A stretch of 58,947 nucleotides of DNA from Variovorax sp. CAN15 (GCF_030462475.1 NZ_JASMRZ010000017.1:34198-93144), one strand, 5' to 3'; shown: positions 9,509-19,446, counted from the stretch's first letter. Numbers and translations are program-made. Notes: a model not told the origin generated them from the sequence alone.

Positions 9509-10414
9509 TTGAGCAATATCGTCATCGCCACGCGCGAAAGCCGCCTGGCACTGTGGCAAGCCGAACACGTGCAGGCGCTTCTGCAAGAAAGAGGCCACAC
9601 GGTCAGCCTGCTGGGCCTGACCACCACCGGCGACCAGATCCTCGACCGCACGCTCAGCAAGGTGGGCGGCAAGGGGCTCTTCGTGAAGGAGCTCGAACTC
9701 GCGCTCGAAGAAGGTCGTGCCGACATCGCCGTCCATTCGCTGAAGGACGTGCCGATGGACCTGCCCGAAGGCTTCGTGCTGGCCTGCGTGCTGGAGCGCG
9801 AGGACCCGCGCGACGCGCTCGTCTCCCCCCGTTACGAATCACTGGACGCACTGCCGCGGGGCGCCGTCGTCGGCACTTCCAGCCTGCGCCGCATGGCGCT
9901 GCTGCGCGCCCTGCGGCCCGACCTGCGCATCGAACCGCTGCGGGGCAACCTCGACACCCGCCTGCGCAAGCTCGACGAGGGGCAGTACGACGCCATCGTG
10001 CTGGCCGCGGCCGGGCTCAAGCGGCTCGGGCTGGAAAGCCGCATCCGCGTGGCCTTCGACGCCGACACCATGCTGCCCGCCGCGGGGCAGGGCGCACTCG
10101 GCATCGAGGTGCGCGCCGACCGCAAGGAGCTCATCGAAGTGCTTGGCTCACTGACCCACAGGGGCGACTGGCTCTCCACCGCCGCCGAGCGCGCCGTGAG
10201 CCGCGCGATGGGCGGCAGCTGCTCCATGCCTCTCGCGGCCCACGCACGCTGGCAGGCCGACGGCGCGCTGCGCATCGATGCCGCCTGGGGCGACCCCGAG
10301 GGCAACGCGCCGCTGGTGAAGGTGCATGCGCTGGCACCCGCCGGCGACTTCGCCCAGGCCGACGCGCTCGGCGTGCATGCCGCGGCGCTGCTGCGCGCCG
10401 GCGGAGCCCACTGA
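9509..10414 (+). CDS. hemC: Porphobilinogen deaminase (hydroxymethylbilane synthase)
   Basis: A 301-residue cytoplasmic enzyme joining four porphobilinogens into hydroxymethylbilane in haem synthesis. The dipyrromethane-cofactor cysteine is Cys238 in [10 protein letters not shown]; the N-terminal [13 protein letters not shown] and the loop [14 protein letters not shown] with the catalytic Asp79-80 region are intact. The start is TTG at 9509, with AAGG 6-9 bp before it; no ATG or GTG lies between it and the conserved N-terminus. It heads the haem cluster hemC-hemD-hemX-hemY, with 16 bp to hemD. Confidence 0.97.
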   Translation: MSNIVIATRESRLALWQAEHVQALLQERGHTVSLLGLTTTGDQILDRTLSKVGGKGLFVKELELALEEGRADIAVHSLKDVPMDLPEGFVLACVLEREDPRDALVSPRYESLDALPRGAVVGTSSLRRMALLRALRPDLRIEPLRGNLDTRLRKLDEGQYDAIVLAAAGLKRLGLESRIRVAFDADTMLPAAGQGALGIEVRADRKELIEVLGSLTHRGDWLSTAAERAVSRAMGGSCSMPLAAHARWQADGALRIDAAWGDPEGNAPLVKVHALAPAGDFAQADALGVHAAALLRAGGAH

Positions 10415-10430
10415 TACCGGTGGTCATCGC

Positions 10431-11204
10431 ATGACCGGCCGCCCCGTCATCGTCACGCGGCCGGCGCGCGAAGCGGCGCAATGGGTGAGCGATCTGCGCG
10501 CCGCGGGGATCGACGCGGTGGCGCTGCCGCTCATCGTGATCGAGCCTGCGACGGACATCGAGCCGCTGCGCACCGCGTGGCGGCAACTCGCGGACTACGC
10601 TGCGCTGATGTTCGTGAGCGCCACGGCCGTCGAGCATTTCTTCCAGCACAGGGGCACCGCCGGTTCGCTGGCAGGGTGCCGCTTCTGGGCGACCGGCCCC
10701 GGCACCGCGCGCGCCCTGCTGCGCGCAGGCGTGCCGCCCGAATCCGTCGACGCGCCGCCTCCCGGGGCCACGCGCTTCGATTCCGAGGCGCTGTGGGAGC
10801 GCGTCCACGCACAGGTCTCGAAGGGCGTGCGCGTGCTGATCGTGCGCGGCGGCGACGAAGCCGGGCAACCGGCCGGCCGCGACTGGCTGGCCAGGGAGAT
10901 CGATGCGGCAGGGGGCCACCGCGACACCGTGGTGGCCTATCGCAGGCTGCCGCCATCGCTGGACGTCGTACAACACCGGCTCGCGATGGACGGTGCCGAA
11001 GGCCGCGCGATCTGGCTCTTCAGCAGCTCGGAGGCCATTGGCAATCTGCAGCGCGCGATGCCGGGCGTGCAATGGCATGCCGCGAGCGCGGTGGCCACGC
11101 ATGCCCGCATCGGCGAAGCCGCGCGTGGCGCGGGTTTCGGGGCGTTGCGTGTATGCACGCCGCTGCTGGAGGCGCTGGTCGCGTCGATAGAATCCTTGGC
11201 ATGA
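10431..11204 (+). CDS. hemD: Uroporphyrinogen-III synthase
   Basis: A 257-residue enzyme that closes hydroxymethylbilane with inversion of ring D. Identity comes from the N-terminal PVIVTRPAREAAQWVSDLRAAG, the middle LMFVSATAVEHFF and the C-terminal IWLFSSSEAIGNL; the family is poorly conserved, so position between hemC and hemX carries weight. The ATG follows hemC by 16 bp. The stop overlaps the hemX start by 4 bp (ATGA), pointing to translational coupling. Confidence 0.93.
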   Translation: MTGRPVIVTRPAREAAQWVSDLRAAGIDAVALPLIVIEPATDIEPLRTAWRQLADYAALMFVSATAVEHFFQHRGTAGSLAGCRFWATGPGTARALLRAGVPPESVDAPPPGATRFDSEALWERVHAQVSKGVRVLIVRGGDEAGQPAGRDWLAREIDAAGGHRDTVVAYRRLPPSLDVVQHRLAMDGAEGRAIWLFSSSEAIGNLQRAMPGVQWHAASAVATHARIGEAARGAGFGALRVCTPLLEALVASIESLA

Positions 11205-12298
11205 GCGCCGCGTCCCCCACAGACGATCTTCCTTCTTCCCCATCCGCTGCCACGGCGCCGGTGCCCGCCCCGCTGGCACCCCACCAGACGCCGGCCGCGC
11301 AGGCCGCCGGAGCACTGCTCCTTTCCCGCATCGGATTCGCCCTCGTGGCCCTGGTGGCGCTCGTCGCGCTGCTGATGTCCATCGCGCTGTGGCAGAAGGT
11401 CGGCGGCATGAAGGAGCAGCTGGCGCGCCAGAGCGCCGACGCCATCGCGCAGTCGATGGAGGCGCGCACGCTGGCCCGCCAGGCCAGCGACACCGTGCGC
11501 GATGCCTCGGCCCGCGTGGCGCTGGTCGAGACCCGCGTGGCCGAAGTCGCGCTGCAGCGCTCGCAGCTCGAGGAACTCATCCAGAGCCTCTCGCGTTCGC
11601 GCGACGAGAATCTCGTCGTCGACATCGAGTCGGCCGTTCGGCTGGCCCTGCAGCAGGCGCAGGTCACTGGCAGCGTCGAGCCGCTGCTGGCCGCGCTCAA
11701 GGCCGGCGACACGCGCATCGCCCGCGCCGCGCAGCCACGGCTCACGCCCCTTCAGCGCGCCATGCAGCGCGACGCCGACCGCCTGCGCAGCGGCGCCAGC
11801 AACGACGGCGCCGAGGCGCTGCAGAAGCTCGACGAGCTGATGCGCAACGTCGACGACCTGCCCACGCTCAACGCGGTGGCCGTGCGCGGCACCGGCACCA
11901 ATGCATGGCAGCAGGAGCCCATTCCCGCCGACGCGCCCTGGTGGCGCCGCGTGCTGCTCACTGTGCGTGGCGAGGCCCGCTCGCTGGTGCGCGTGGGCCG
12001 CATCCAGAGCCCGGAGGCGATCCTGCTGGCGCCCGAGCAGTCATACTTCCTGCGCGAGAACCTCAAGCTCAAGCTGCTCAACGCGCGCCTGTCGCTGCTG
12101 TCGCGGCAGATGGAAGCCACGCGCAGCGAGCTGTCGCAGGTGACCGCATCGCTCAACCGCTACTTCGACCCCGCATCGCGCCGCACCCAGGCCGCCGCCA
12201 CGCTGCTGCAGCAGCTGCAGTCGCTGGTGAAGTCGACCGAGCCGGTCCGCATCGACGACACGCTGGCGGCCCTGGCGACTGCCGCAGCAGGGCGCTGA
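11201..12298 (+). CDS. hemX: HemX-type membrane protein (uroporphyrinogen-III C-methyltransferase-like annotation family)
   Basis: A 365-residue protein with a Pro/Ala-rich cytoplasmic N-terminus (about residues 1-40), one membrane helix (about 45-66, SRIGFALVALVALVALLMSI) and a long periplasmic, heptad-rich coiled-coil region, where it has LARQASDTVRDASARVALVE. No SAM-binding methylase motif is present, so the common methyltransferase label is not supported; HemX is thought to be a haem-pathway accessory. It overlaps hemD and is followed by hemY 10 bp on. Confidence 0.88.
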   Translation: MSAASPTDDLPSSPSAATAPVPAPLAPHQTPAAQAAGALLLSRIGFALVALVALVALLMSIALWQKVGGMKEQLARQSADAIAQSMEARTLARQASDTVRDASARVALVETRVAEVALQRSQLEELIQSLSRSRDENLVVDIESAVRLALQQAQVTGSVEPLLAALKAGDTRIARAAQPRLTPLQRAMQRDADRLRSGASNDGAEALQKLDELMRNVDDLPTLNAVAVRGTGTNAWQQEPIPADAPWWRRVLLTVRGEARSLVRVGRIQSPEAILLAPEQSYFLRENLKLKLLNARLSLLSRQMEATRSELSQVTASLNRYFDPASRRTQAAATLLQQLQSLVKSTEPVRIDDTLAALATAAAGR

Positions 12299-12308
12299 TC
12301 GGACATCC

Positions 12309-13592
12309 ATGCGCGCAGCAATCTGGCTTCTTGCCCTCTTCGCCGTCGCGGCGGCAGTCGCTCTCTTCGCAGGCAACAACCAGGGCACGATCACCGTGTT
12401 CTGGCCGCCATGGCGCGTCGATCTTTCGCTGAACCTCGTGCTCGTGATCCTGCTGGTGGTCTTCGTGCTGCTGCATGCCGCGCTGCGCGCTCTCGCAGCG
12501 CTGTTCTCGCTGCCGAAGCAGGCGCGCCAGTGGCGGCTGCAGCAGAAGGAGCGCACCCTGCACGCAGCCCTGCTCGACGCGATGGTGCAGCTCATCTCCG
12601 GCCGCTTCTCGCGCGCACGCAAGGCCGCGCAGGCCGCACTCACGCAGGAAAAAACGCTGGCCGCGCTCGGCGCCAGCCTGCCGCAGGCGCAGCAGGTTCG
12701 CGTGCTCTCGCACCTGCTCGCGGCCGAGAGCGCACAGGCGCTGCAGGACAAGGCCGCGCGCGATGCGCACCTGCAGCAGGCTCTCAACGAAAGCTCCGAC
12801 CGCACTCTGCTCGCCAGCCCGGAGACGCGCGAAGGCGTGCAGCTGCGCGCGGCGCGCTGGGCGCTCGAAGACCGCGACGCAGCCGTCGCGCTTGCAAGGC
12901 TCGAAGAACTCCCGCAGGGTGCGCAACGCCGCACGCTCGCACTGCGCCTGCGCCTCAAGGCGGCACGCCAGGATCGCCGCACGCTCGAAGCGCTCGAAAC
13001 CGCGCGCCTGCTGGCCAAGCACCGGGCCTTCTCGGAAGCGGCCGCGCAGAGCATCGTGCGCGGCCTCGCCACCGAACTGCTGTCGGGCGCGCATGATCCG
13101 GCCCAGCTGCTGCGCGCATGGACGGAACTCGATGCCAACGAGCGCGAGATGCCCGAGGTGGCGATCCATGCGGCGCAGCGCATGGTCGCGCTGCGTGGCG
13201 ACCTGGCGCTGGCACGCGGCTGGCTGCTGCCGGCCTGGGAGCGCATGGTGGCCAATCCGCGCGCGCTGGGCGACGCGCTGCGCGTCAAGCTGGCGCGTGC
13301 GCTCGAAGCGGGGCTCGATTCGGTGGACGCCGAATGGCTCGCGCGCATCGAGAGCGCGCAGCGCAACAACCCGCGCGACGCGAACCTGCAGTACCTCGCG
13401 GGCATGGCCTGCATGAAGCGCCAGCTCTGGGGCAAGGCACAGCAGCTGCTGATGCAGGCCGGCATGGGCCTGCAGGACACCGAGCTCTATCGCCGCGCCT
13501 GGCTCGCACTTGCCCAGCTGGCCGAAGACCGCGACGACGCCGAGCAGGCCGCCGAGGCCTGGAAGCGCGCGGCACAGGTCGAGAACTCCTGA
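12309..13592 (+). CDS. hemY: HemY-type TPR membrane protein
   Basis: A 427-residue protein with two N-terminal membrane helices (about residues 2-18 and 39-62) around the conserved NNQGTITVFWPPWRVDLSLN, then an alpha-helical region made of tetratricopeptide-like repeats, including the late NPRDANLQYLAGMACMKRQLWGKAQQ block. This is the proteobacterial HemY family, unrelated to the Gram-positive oxidase of the same name; its role with HemX in haem synthesis is accessory and not biochemically fixed. It is last in the hem cluster; no terminator is visible on this strand before the rne hairpin at 13.9 kb. Confidence 0.9.
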   Translation: MRAAIWLLALFAVAAAVALFAGNNQGTITVFWPPWRVDLSLNLVLVILLVVFVLLHAALRALAALFSLPKQARQWRLQQKERTLHAALLDAMVQLISGRFSRARKAAQAALTQEKTLAALGASLPQAQQVRVLSHLLAAESAQALQDKAARDAHLQQALNESSDRTLLASPETREGVQLRAARWALEDRDAAVALARLEELPQGAQRRTLALRLRLKAARQDRRTLEALETARLLAKHRAFSEAAAQSIVRGLATELLSGAHDPAQLLRAWTELDANEREMPEVAIHAAQRMVALRGDLALARGWLLPAWERMVANPRALGDALRVKLARALEAGLDSVDAEWLARIESAQRNNPRDANLQYLAGMACMKRQLWGKAQQLLMQAGMGLQDTELYRRAWLALAQLAEDRDDAEQAAEAWKRAAQVENS

Positions 13593-13761
13593 AGTCGGCT
13601 TGAGGGCACGCGGGCAGCACCGACGGCCTCTTCTTGCCGCTGCCGCTGCCGAAGACCAGCCAGCTGAGGCAGGCCAGTAGCCACACGCCGACGCCTCCGT
13701 AGAGCATCACCAGCCCGAAGCCGACGTTGAGCCGGGCATGAAGATCGTCGACGGGCGCCAT
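13285..13761 (-). CDS. Possible small membrane protein, antisense to hemY end (doubtful)
   Basis: The ATG at 13761 opens a frame with GC-rich third positions and a convincing hydrophobic helix at about residues 14-38 (FGLVMLYGGVGVWLLACLSWLVF) followed by GSGSGKKR. The gap between hemY and rne would otherwise be empty. However, the frame meets a stop only at 13285, so the last two-thirds run opposite hemY and are Arg/Pro/Ala-rich, as antisense frames are. A short real gene that has lost its stop, or a frameshifted remnant, would fit. There is no good ribosome-binding site. Confidence 0.25.
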   Translation of the reverse strand: MAPVDDLHARLNVGFGLVMLYGGVGVWLLACLSWLVFGSGSGKKRPSVLPACPQADFRSSRPVPRASRPRRPARRRRGLRPAGQVRARRGDRARCPAGPCRPASAAAVPCPRAGASCRPCPRGTAGSRRAGCCAARSRCARAIRRPPNRAPLRAHAPA

Positions 13762-13884
13762 GGCTTGCCGGCTTTGCCGAGCGTGATTTCTCGCTGATCT
13801 GGAGCGAGGCGGGCAAAATCGAATGCGCTTGCCGGTTCGGTCAGTTGGTCCTGGAGATGCCCGAACCATCCTGATGCAGGCAGG
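13593..13884. other. Intergenic stretch between hemY and rne terminator
   Basis: About 290 bp with no confident gene. It holds the start and membrane helix of the doubtful small frame described at 13285-13761, and nothing else that I recognise until the hairpin at 13.89 kb. Confidence 0.6.
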
Positions 13885-13920
13885 CATAAAAAAACGGCGC
13901 CAGAGGCGCCGTTCCTGTTT
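13885..13920. terminator. Bidirectional intrinsic terminator after rne
   Basis: A 9-bp perfect stem AACGGCGCC/GGCGCCGTT (13893-13901 with 13905-13913) with a 3-nt loop. On the minus strand it is followed by seven Ts, as expected for rne; on the plus strand the tail CCTGTTTT is weaker and could serve the hem operon. Confidence 0.8.
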
Positions 13921-13941
13921 TCGAGCCGGTGGTCTACCGGC

Positions 13942-16900
13942 TCAGAGGCTGCGTTGCTGCTCTTGTTCGAACGGCAGCGACATCGAACCGAGGTCGCGGC
14001 GGGTTTCCACCAGCACCAGCGGGCCTTCGTCGAGCACGACCAGTGGCGGGCGCTCGCGCGGCACGTGCACCGGCTTCGGCTCGGCCTCGATCGCTGCGCG
14101 TGCCTGCGCGATGCGCTCCGCGTCCGAGTTGACCCACTGCAGGCCCGAGCTTTCGGCGATCTGCGAGAGTTCGGCCAGCGGCAGCTCGAAGGGCTGGACC
14201 TTGGGCAGCGCACGGCCGTTGGCGCCTGCGGGTGCCTTGGCGGAGGCGCTTTCGATCACGATCTGCTCGGCTGCCGCGGCAGCAACGGCGACGACCGGCG
14301 CGGGGCGCTCGGCGCGGGGCTGCTGTTGCTGCGGTGCCTCGCGGACTTCCGTCGTCACGGCAACGGCTTCCACGGCTTCGATGCGCTCGGACGCCAGCGG
14401 CAGTTGCTGCTGGGGCTCCTGTTGCGAGAAGTCGTCAGCGGAAGCCACTGCGGCGCCGGCTTCGGCTTCTTCGCGCGGACCACGTTCGCGGCGGTCGCGG
14501 CCATAGCGGTCACGCGAGCGGCCACGGCGCTCTTCGCCGTCGCGGCGCGGTGCTTGCTCGTCGCTGCCGTTGATGGCGGCTTCGCTGCCTTGCTCGACGT
14601 TGGCTGCAGCGGCTTCGGCGCCGCGTGCATCCGCTTCGGCTTGCGTCGCATCGCCGTTGCGGCGTTCGCGACGGCCGTCGTTGCGGTCATTGCGCTCGCC
14701 ACGGGGGGCGCGCTGCTCGTCGCGGCCGGTGCGGGGCTGGCGCTGCTCGCCTTCGCCGGCTTCGACTGCGTTGCGTTCGCGGTCGCCATTGCGTTCGCCA
14801 CGTTCACCGCGCTCATTGCGTTCGCCGCGTTCACGACGCTCGCCGCGGGCGCGCGGTGCGCGCTCCGCTGCGTTGCCTTCGTCGCCCGCGACCGCACCTG
14901 CCGGTTGCTGGGTTTCGAGGTTGGTGCCTTCCAGTGCGTCGGCTGGCAGCACGCTGCTGCGGCCTTCGCGGCCTTCGCCTTCACGGCGCTCGCCACGTCC
15001 GTTGCGGCGCTGTTCGCCGTCGCGCGGTGCGCGTGCCTCACGGGGCTCGCGTTGTTCGCGCGGCTGGCTGCCGGCACCTTCGCTGCGTTGCTCGTTGCGC
15101 TGTTCGCCGTTGCGGCCTTCATTGCGACCTTCGCGGCGCTCGCCGCCACGGCCGCCGCGGCGTTGTTCGCCGTCGCGACCGCCCTGGCGTCCGCCGTTCT
15201 CGCCGCGGCCTTCGCCACGGCCTTCGCCGCCACGACCACCACGGCGCTGTTCGCCGTCACGCGCGCCGCCGCGTGCTTCGCCGTCACGACCGGGTCGGCC
15301 ATCGCGGCGGGGCTTCGGTGCCTCGACCGGAATGGCGGCCGGCGCGGGTGCCGCAGCCGGAGCCGGCGAGCCGCCGAACAGGTTCTTGATCCAGGCGAAG
15401 AAACCGGTTTGCGCCGGGACGGGTGCGCTCACCACGGGCGGAGCGACCGGTGCCGCAGCGGCAGGTGCGCGCACCGCTTCGGGTTTGGGCTGCACCACGG
15501 GCGCGGGCGCGTCGGGCAGCACGCCCTTGATGACCGGCGTCTGCTTGTTGGTGGGCTCCTGCGAGCGGCGGGTGACCGAGGTCGGGTCCTCGATCTCGTC
15601 GGCCATCTTGTAGCTGGCTTCGATGTGGTCGAGGCGCGGGTCGTCGTGCTTCAGGCGCTCGAGCTTGTAGTTGGGCGTTTCGAGCGTCTTGTTGGGCACC
15701 ATCAGCACGCTCACGCGCTGCTTGAGTTCGATCTTGGCGATCTCGGTGCGCTTCTCGTTCAGCAGGAAGGAGGCCACTTCCACCGGTACCTGCACGTGCA
15801 CGGCGGCGGTGTTGTCCTTCATGGACTCTTCCTGAATGATGCGCAGGATCTGCAGCGCGCTCGATTCGGTGTCGCGGATGTGGCCCGAGCCGCCGCAGCG
15901 GGGGCAGGGGATCGACGAGCCTTCGCTCAGTGCCGGCTTCAGGCGCTGGCGGCTCATTTCCATCAGGCCGAACTTGCTGATCGAGCCGAACTGCACGCGG
16001 GCACGGTCTTGCCGGAGCGCGTCGCGCAGGCGGCTTTCGACTTCGCGGCGGTTCTTCGACTCGTCCATGTCGATGAAGTCGATGACGATCAGGCCGCCCA
16101 GGTCGCGCAGGCGCATCTGGCGGGCCACTTCGTCGGCGGCTTCGAGGTTGGTGCGGGTGGCGGTCTCTTCGATGTCGCCACCCTTGATGGCGCGGGCCGA
16201 GTTCACGTCGACCGAGACCAGTGCTTCGGTGTGGTCGATCACGATGGCGCCGCCCGAGGGCAGCTGCACGGTGCGGGCGTAGGCCGATTCGATCTGGTGT
16301 TCGATCTGGAAGCGGCTGAACAGCGCCGCGTCGTCGCGGTAGCGTTTCACGCGCGAGGCATGCTCGGGCATGACGTGCGCCATGAACTGCTGCGCCTGGT
16401 CGTAGATGTCGTCGGTGTCGATGAGGATGTCGCCGATGTCGTGATTGAAGTAGTCACGGATGGCGCGGATGACGAGTGAGGATTCCTGGTAGATCAGGAA
16501 GGCGCCCTTGCCGCCCTTGGTCGCGCCGTCGATGGCGCTCCAGAGCTTGAGCAGGTAGTTCAGGTCCCACTGGAGTTCGGGCGCCGAGCGGCCGATGCCG
16601 GCGGTGCGCGCGATGATGCTCATGCCCTTCGGGTACTCGAGCTGGTCCATCGCCTCCTTGAGTTCGGCGCGGTCGTCGCCCTCGATGCGGCGCGAGACAC
16701 CACCGCCGCGGGGGTTGTTCGGCATCAGCACGACATAGCGGCCGGCCAGCGAGATGAAGGTGGTGAGGGCCGCGCCCTTGTTGCCGCGCTCTTCCTTCTC
16801 GACCTGTACCGTGAGTTCCTGGCCTTCGCGGATCGCGTCCTGGATGCGGGCCTGGCTGGCCGACACGCCTTCGGCGAAATACTGCTTGGAGATTTCCTTG

Positions 16901-17109
16901 AACGGCAGGAAGCCGTGGCGGTCTTCGCCGTAGTCGACGAAACAGGCTTCGAGCGAGGGCTCGACGCGGGTCACGACCGCCTTGTAGATGTTGCCCTTGC
17001 GCTGTTCGCGCCCTTCGATTTCGATTTCGTAGTCGAGCAGTTTCTGCCCGTCGACGATGGCCAGGCGGCGTTCTTCGGCCTGCGTGGCATTGATCAGCAT
17101 CCGCTTCAT
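13942..17109 (-). CDS. rne: Ribonuclease E
   Basis: A 1055-residue endoribonuclease starting mRNA decay and maturing rRNA, tRNA. The catalytic half has an S1 domain (about residues 36-120), catalytic Asp301 (SVDVNSARA) and Asp344 ([10 protein letters not shown]), and the zinc-link CPRCGGSG with Cys402 and Cys405, each two positions below the E. coli numbers. From about 600 on, the protein is a low-complexity tail of Arg, Gly, Glu, Asn ([16 protein letters not shown]) that should be disordered and bind RNA or partners. The start ATG has AAGGA 9 bp upstream. The long upstream gap and hairpins suggest leader-based autoregulation, as in E. coli. Confidence 0.97.
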   Translation of the reverse strand: MKRMLINATQAEERRLAIVDGQKLLDYEIEIEGREQRKGNIYKAVVTRVEPSLEACFVDYGEDRHGFLPFKEISKQYFAEGVSASQARIQDAIREGQELTVQVEKEERGNKGAALTTFISLAGRYVVLMPNNPRGGGVSRRIEGDDRAELKEAMDQLEYPKGMSIIARTAGIGRSAPELQWDLNYLLKLWSAIDGATKGGKGAFLIYQESSLVIRAIRDYFNHDIGDILIDTDDIYDQAQQFMAHVMPEHASRVKRYRDDAALFSRFQIEHQIESAYARTVQLPSGGAIVIDHTEALVSVDVNSARAIKGGDIEETATRTNLEAADEVARQMRLRDLGGLIVIDFIDMDESKNRREVESRLRDALRQDRARVQFGSISKFGLMEMSRQRLKPALSEGSSIPCPRCGGSGHIRDTESSALQILRIIQEESMKDNTAAVHVQVPVEVASFLLNEKRTEIAKIELKQRVSVLMVPNKTLETPNYKLERLKHDDPRLDHIEASYKMADEIEDPTSVTRRSQEPTNKQTPVIKGVLPDAPAPVVQPKPEAVRAPAAAAPVAPPVVSAPVPAQTGFFAWIKNLFGGSPAPAAAPAPAAIPVEAPKPRRDGRPGRDGEARGGARDGEQRRGGRGGEGRGEGRGENGGRQGGRDGEQRRGGRGGERREGRNEGRNGEQRNEQRSEGAGSQPREQREPREARAPRDGEQRRNGRGERREGEGREGRSSVLPADALEGTNLETQQPAGAVAGDEGNAAERAPRARGERRERGERNERGERGERNGDRERNAVEAGEGEQRQPRTGRDEQRAPRGERNDRNDGRRERRNGDATQAEADARGAEAAAANVEQGSEAAINGSDEQAPRRDGEERRGRSRDRYGRDRRERGPREEAEAGAAVASADDFSQQEPQQQLPLASERIEAVEAVAVTTEVREAPQQQQPRAERPAPVVAVAAAAAEQIVIESASAKAPAGANGRALPKVQPFELPLAELSQIAESSGLQWVNSDAERIAQARAAIEAEPKPVHVPRERPPLVVLDEGPLVLVETRRDLGSMSLPFEQEQQRSL

Positions 17110-17661
17110 GATGCGTTGTCCTTATATGTATCGTTCTACAGGCCCTTGACGAGCCAACGATGCACGGACGACGCCCGCGAAACCAGGGAATTGCCGCTTG
17201 GGCCCCGGATGCTGCCACTGCCGCGCAGGGCGCGAGCAGGCTTCTCGAGCGTTAGCTCAAGAAGACAGCCGGGGTGGGGGCGCGTGGATGGGCGCGAGCC
17301 AGATTCGGTGTTGGGTGGCTATCTTTTTGATAGCCGGTTGCGCAAGGGTGGCGCGCGCTGCGGACGATTGAATGGCCGAAGCCACCGGCGCAAGCCAGTG
17401 CAGGCACATTCGAATCAGCAGCATCAACACAACAAGGGACTCGCTTCGATCCGCCGGCAGCTTGATAGCTGCAGGCTGGGTATTCCGTATCGGTGTTTCG
17501 TGGGTGTCGGCTTGACTTGGGCGCCTGCTCTGCCACTTTGCGCGGTTGCGCGGGGTTTGCAGCTGAGCGCCAAAGCGGCATCGACCTCCCAGCGCCGCCC
17601 TGGGTATTTGATGGCAGTGGACTAAACTTCTGTCTAATCAAGCACTTACACGACCGCGCTG
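17110..17661. other. 552-bp divergent gap between rne and rluC with hairpins
   Basis: No coding sequence that I can support. It contains an imperfect stem at 17241-17264 (CTTCTCGAGC, GTTA loop, GCTCAAGAAG) and a perfect GGCTATC-TTTTT-GATAGCC palindrome at 17317-17335. A degraded GATAGCTGC stretch is near 17464. Promoters for both rne and rluC must lie here, but none matches consensus well. Confidence 0.6.
17317..17335. repeat. GATAGC palindrome, copy 1
   Basis: A perfect 7-bp-arm inverted repeat, GGCTATC-N5-GATAGCC, in the rne/rluC gap. Its core GCTATC-TTTTY-GATAGC recurs at 30187-30203. Confidence 0.55.
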
Positions 17662-18759
17662 GTGAAAAACATTATAGGTGCGAAGCAAGGCCCCGCGGCT
17701 GCTCGAAATCCCGCAGGCCCCGAGACCCCGGGCGAAGCCGGGGCGCCGCATTCGGCCATCAGGTTCCTCACGGTCGATGCCGAATCCGCCGGGCAGCGGC
17801 TGGACAACTTCCTTTTCCGCCATCTGAAAGGCGTTCCGAAGACGCACGTCTACCGGATCATCCGGTCGGGCGAGGTGCGCATCAACAAGGGCCGGGTGCA
17901 GGCCGAAACCCGCATCGAGGCCGGCGACGTGCTGCGGCTGCCGCCGATCCGCATTTCGCAGCGCGCGGAAGAGGGCGCCACCGCGCCCGCGCCGGCGCGC
18001 GAATTTCCGGTCCTGCTGGAAGACGAGTCTGTCCTGGCCGTCGACAAGCCGGCCGGCACGGCCGTCCATGGCGGCAGCGGCGTGAGCTTCGGCGTGATCG
18101 AGCAGCTGCGCACCGCGCGGCCCGGGGCGAAGTTCCTGGAGCTGGTGCACCGGCTCGATCGTGAAACCTCCGGCATCCTGCTGGTCGCCAAGAAGCGCAG
18201 CGCGCTGGTCGCATTGCAGGACCAGTTCCGCGAGCGCGAGACCGGCAAGACCTATCTGGCGCTGGTCGAAGGCGCCTGGCCGGCCAACAAGAAGGTGCTC
18301 GACGCACCGCTCGCCAGATTCCTGCTGCCGGACGGCTCGGCCGGTGCGGGCGAGCGCCGCGTGCGCGTGGTCGCCAAGGACCATCCGGACGCCATGCGCG
18401 CCGTCACGCTGGTGCGCGTGCTGGCAAAGTTCTCGCTGCCGGGCGACGCGGCGCCGATGTCGCTGTTGGCGGTGACGATCAAGACCGGCCGCACGCACCA
18501 GATCCGCGTTCACCTGGCCTCGGCCGGCCATCCGATCGCGGGCGACGACAAGTACGGCGAATCAGACCGCCAGCGCGCGCTGCAGAAGCTTGGCCTTCAG
18601 CGCATGTTTCTCCATGCATGGCGGCTGCAGTTCAATGACCCGGCCAGCGGTGAGCGCGTGGCGCTGCAGGCCGGCCTGCCGCCCGAACTGCTCTCGCTGA
18701 TGCCGCCAGCCGCCCTCGAGGCGATGGCCCAACACCCCACTCCCACGGCTCATGACTGA
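17662..18759 (+). CDS. rluC: 23S rRNA pseudouridine synthase RluC
   Basis: A 365-residue enzyme making pseudouridine at 23S rRNA positions equivalent to 955, 2504 and 2580. It has an N-terminal S4 RNA-binding domain (about residues 44-100, RLDNFLFRHLKGVPKTHVYR) and a catalytic domain with the aspartate in LVHRLDRETSG (Asp166). The C-terminal KTGRTHQIRVHLASAGHPI is typical. The GTG start at 17662 is the only one upstream of the S4 domain; no clear ribosome-binding site is seen. The stop overlaps the next gene by 8 bp. RluC rather than RluD is inferred from the RNase E neighbour, a common arrangement. Confidence 0.93.
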   Translation: MKNIIGAKQGPAAARNPAGPETPGEAGAPHSAIRFLTVDAESAGQRLDNFLFRHLKGVPKTHVYRIIRSGEVRINKGRVQAETRIEAGDVLRLPPIRISQRAEEGATAPAPAREFPVLLEDESVLAVDKPAGTAVHGGSGVSFGVIEQLRTARPGAKFLELVHRLDRETSGILLVAKKRSALVALQDQFRERETGKTYLALVEGAWPANKKVLDAPLARFLLPDGSAGAGERRVRVVAKDHPDAMRAVTLVRVLAKFSLPGDAAPMSLLAVTIKTGRTHQIRVHLASAGHPIAGDDKYGESDRQRALQKLGLQRMFLHAWRLQFNDPASGERVALQAGLPPELLSLMPPAALEAMAQHPTPTAHD

Positions 18760-19423
18760 ATCCACCAGACCTCTTCGCTTCGACCTGATCACCTTCGACT
18801 GGGACGGCACGCTCTATGACTCCACCCGCCTGATCGTGCGCTGCATCCAGGCCGCGGTGATCGACGTCGGCGGCGCCAAGCCGAGCGAGAACGACGCCGC
18901 CTGGGTGATCGGCCTCGGCCTGGCCGAGGCGCTCGCGCGCGCGGCGCCCGACGTGCCGAAGGAAAAATATCCCGAACTCGGCGCGCGCTACCGCTACCAC
19001 TACCTGCAGCACCAGGACGACATCGTGCTCTTCGACGGCGTGCTGCAGATGCTCGACGCGCTGCGTGAGCGCGGCCACAAGCTGGCCGTGGCCACGGGCA
19101 AGTCGCGCCGCGGCCTCAACGAGGCGCTCAAGTCGGTTGCGCTGCGCGATCGCTTCGACGCCTCGCGCACCGCCGACGAAACCTTCGGCAAGCCGCATCC
19201 GCGCATGCTGTTGGAGCTGATGGAAGAACTCGACGTGCCGCCCGAGCGCATCCTGATGATCGGCGACACCACGCACGACCTGCAGCTCGCGCAGAACGCA
19301 GGTTGCGCCAGCGTGGGCGTGAGCTACGGCGCGCACGAGTCCGCGAGCTTCGACGAATTCAAGCCGCTGCACGTCGCCCACTCGGTGGCCGACCTCGAAG
19401 CCTGGCTTCTCGAAAACGCCTGA
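18752..19423 (+). CDS. HAD-superfamily phosphatase, phosphoglycolate-phosphatase-like
   Basis: A 223-residue hydrolase. HAD motif I is FDWDGTLYDSTRL (nucleophile Asp16, acid Asp18), motif II the Thr/Ser in AVATGKSRRGLNEAL, motif III Lys in GKPHPRMLLELME and motif IV MIGDTTHDLQLA. A helical cap between motifs I and II makes it a Gph/PgmB-like phosphatase; substrate unknown. It overlaps rluC by 8 bp, as this HAD gene does in many proteobacteria, and is followed 23 bp later by the Rieske gene. Confidence 0.88.
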   Translation: MTESTRPLRFDLITFDWDGTLYDSTRLIVRCIQAAVIDVGGAKPSENDAAWVIGLGLAEALARAAPDVPKEKYPELGARYRYHYLQHQDDIVLFDGVLQMLDALRERGHKLAVATGKSRRGLNEALKSVALRDRFDASRTADETFGKPHPRMLLELMEELDVPPERILMIGDTTHDLQLAQNAGCASVGVSYGAHESASFDEFKPLHVAHSVADLEAWLLENA

Positions 19424-19446
19424 ACCGAATCAATCAAGATGCCGCC

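Noticed and set aside
12041-13480. Long minus-strand frame opposite hemX/hemY
   Set aside because: Ser/Arg/Ala-rich, typical of an antisense frame in GC-rich DNA; hemX and hemY are clear.
13954-16479. Long plus-strand frame (841 codons) opposite rne
   Set aside because: Low-complexity Ala/Val/Leu/Phe-rich translation mirrors the Arg/Gly/Glu tail of RNase E and high GC3; no family match.
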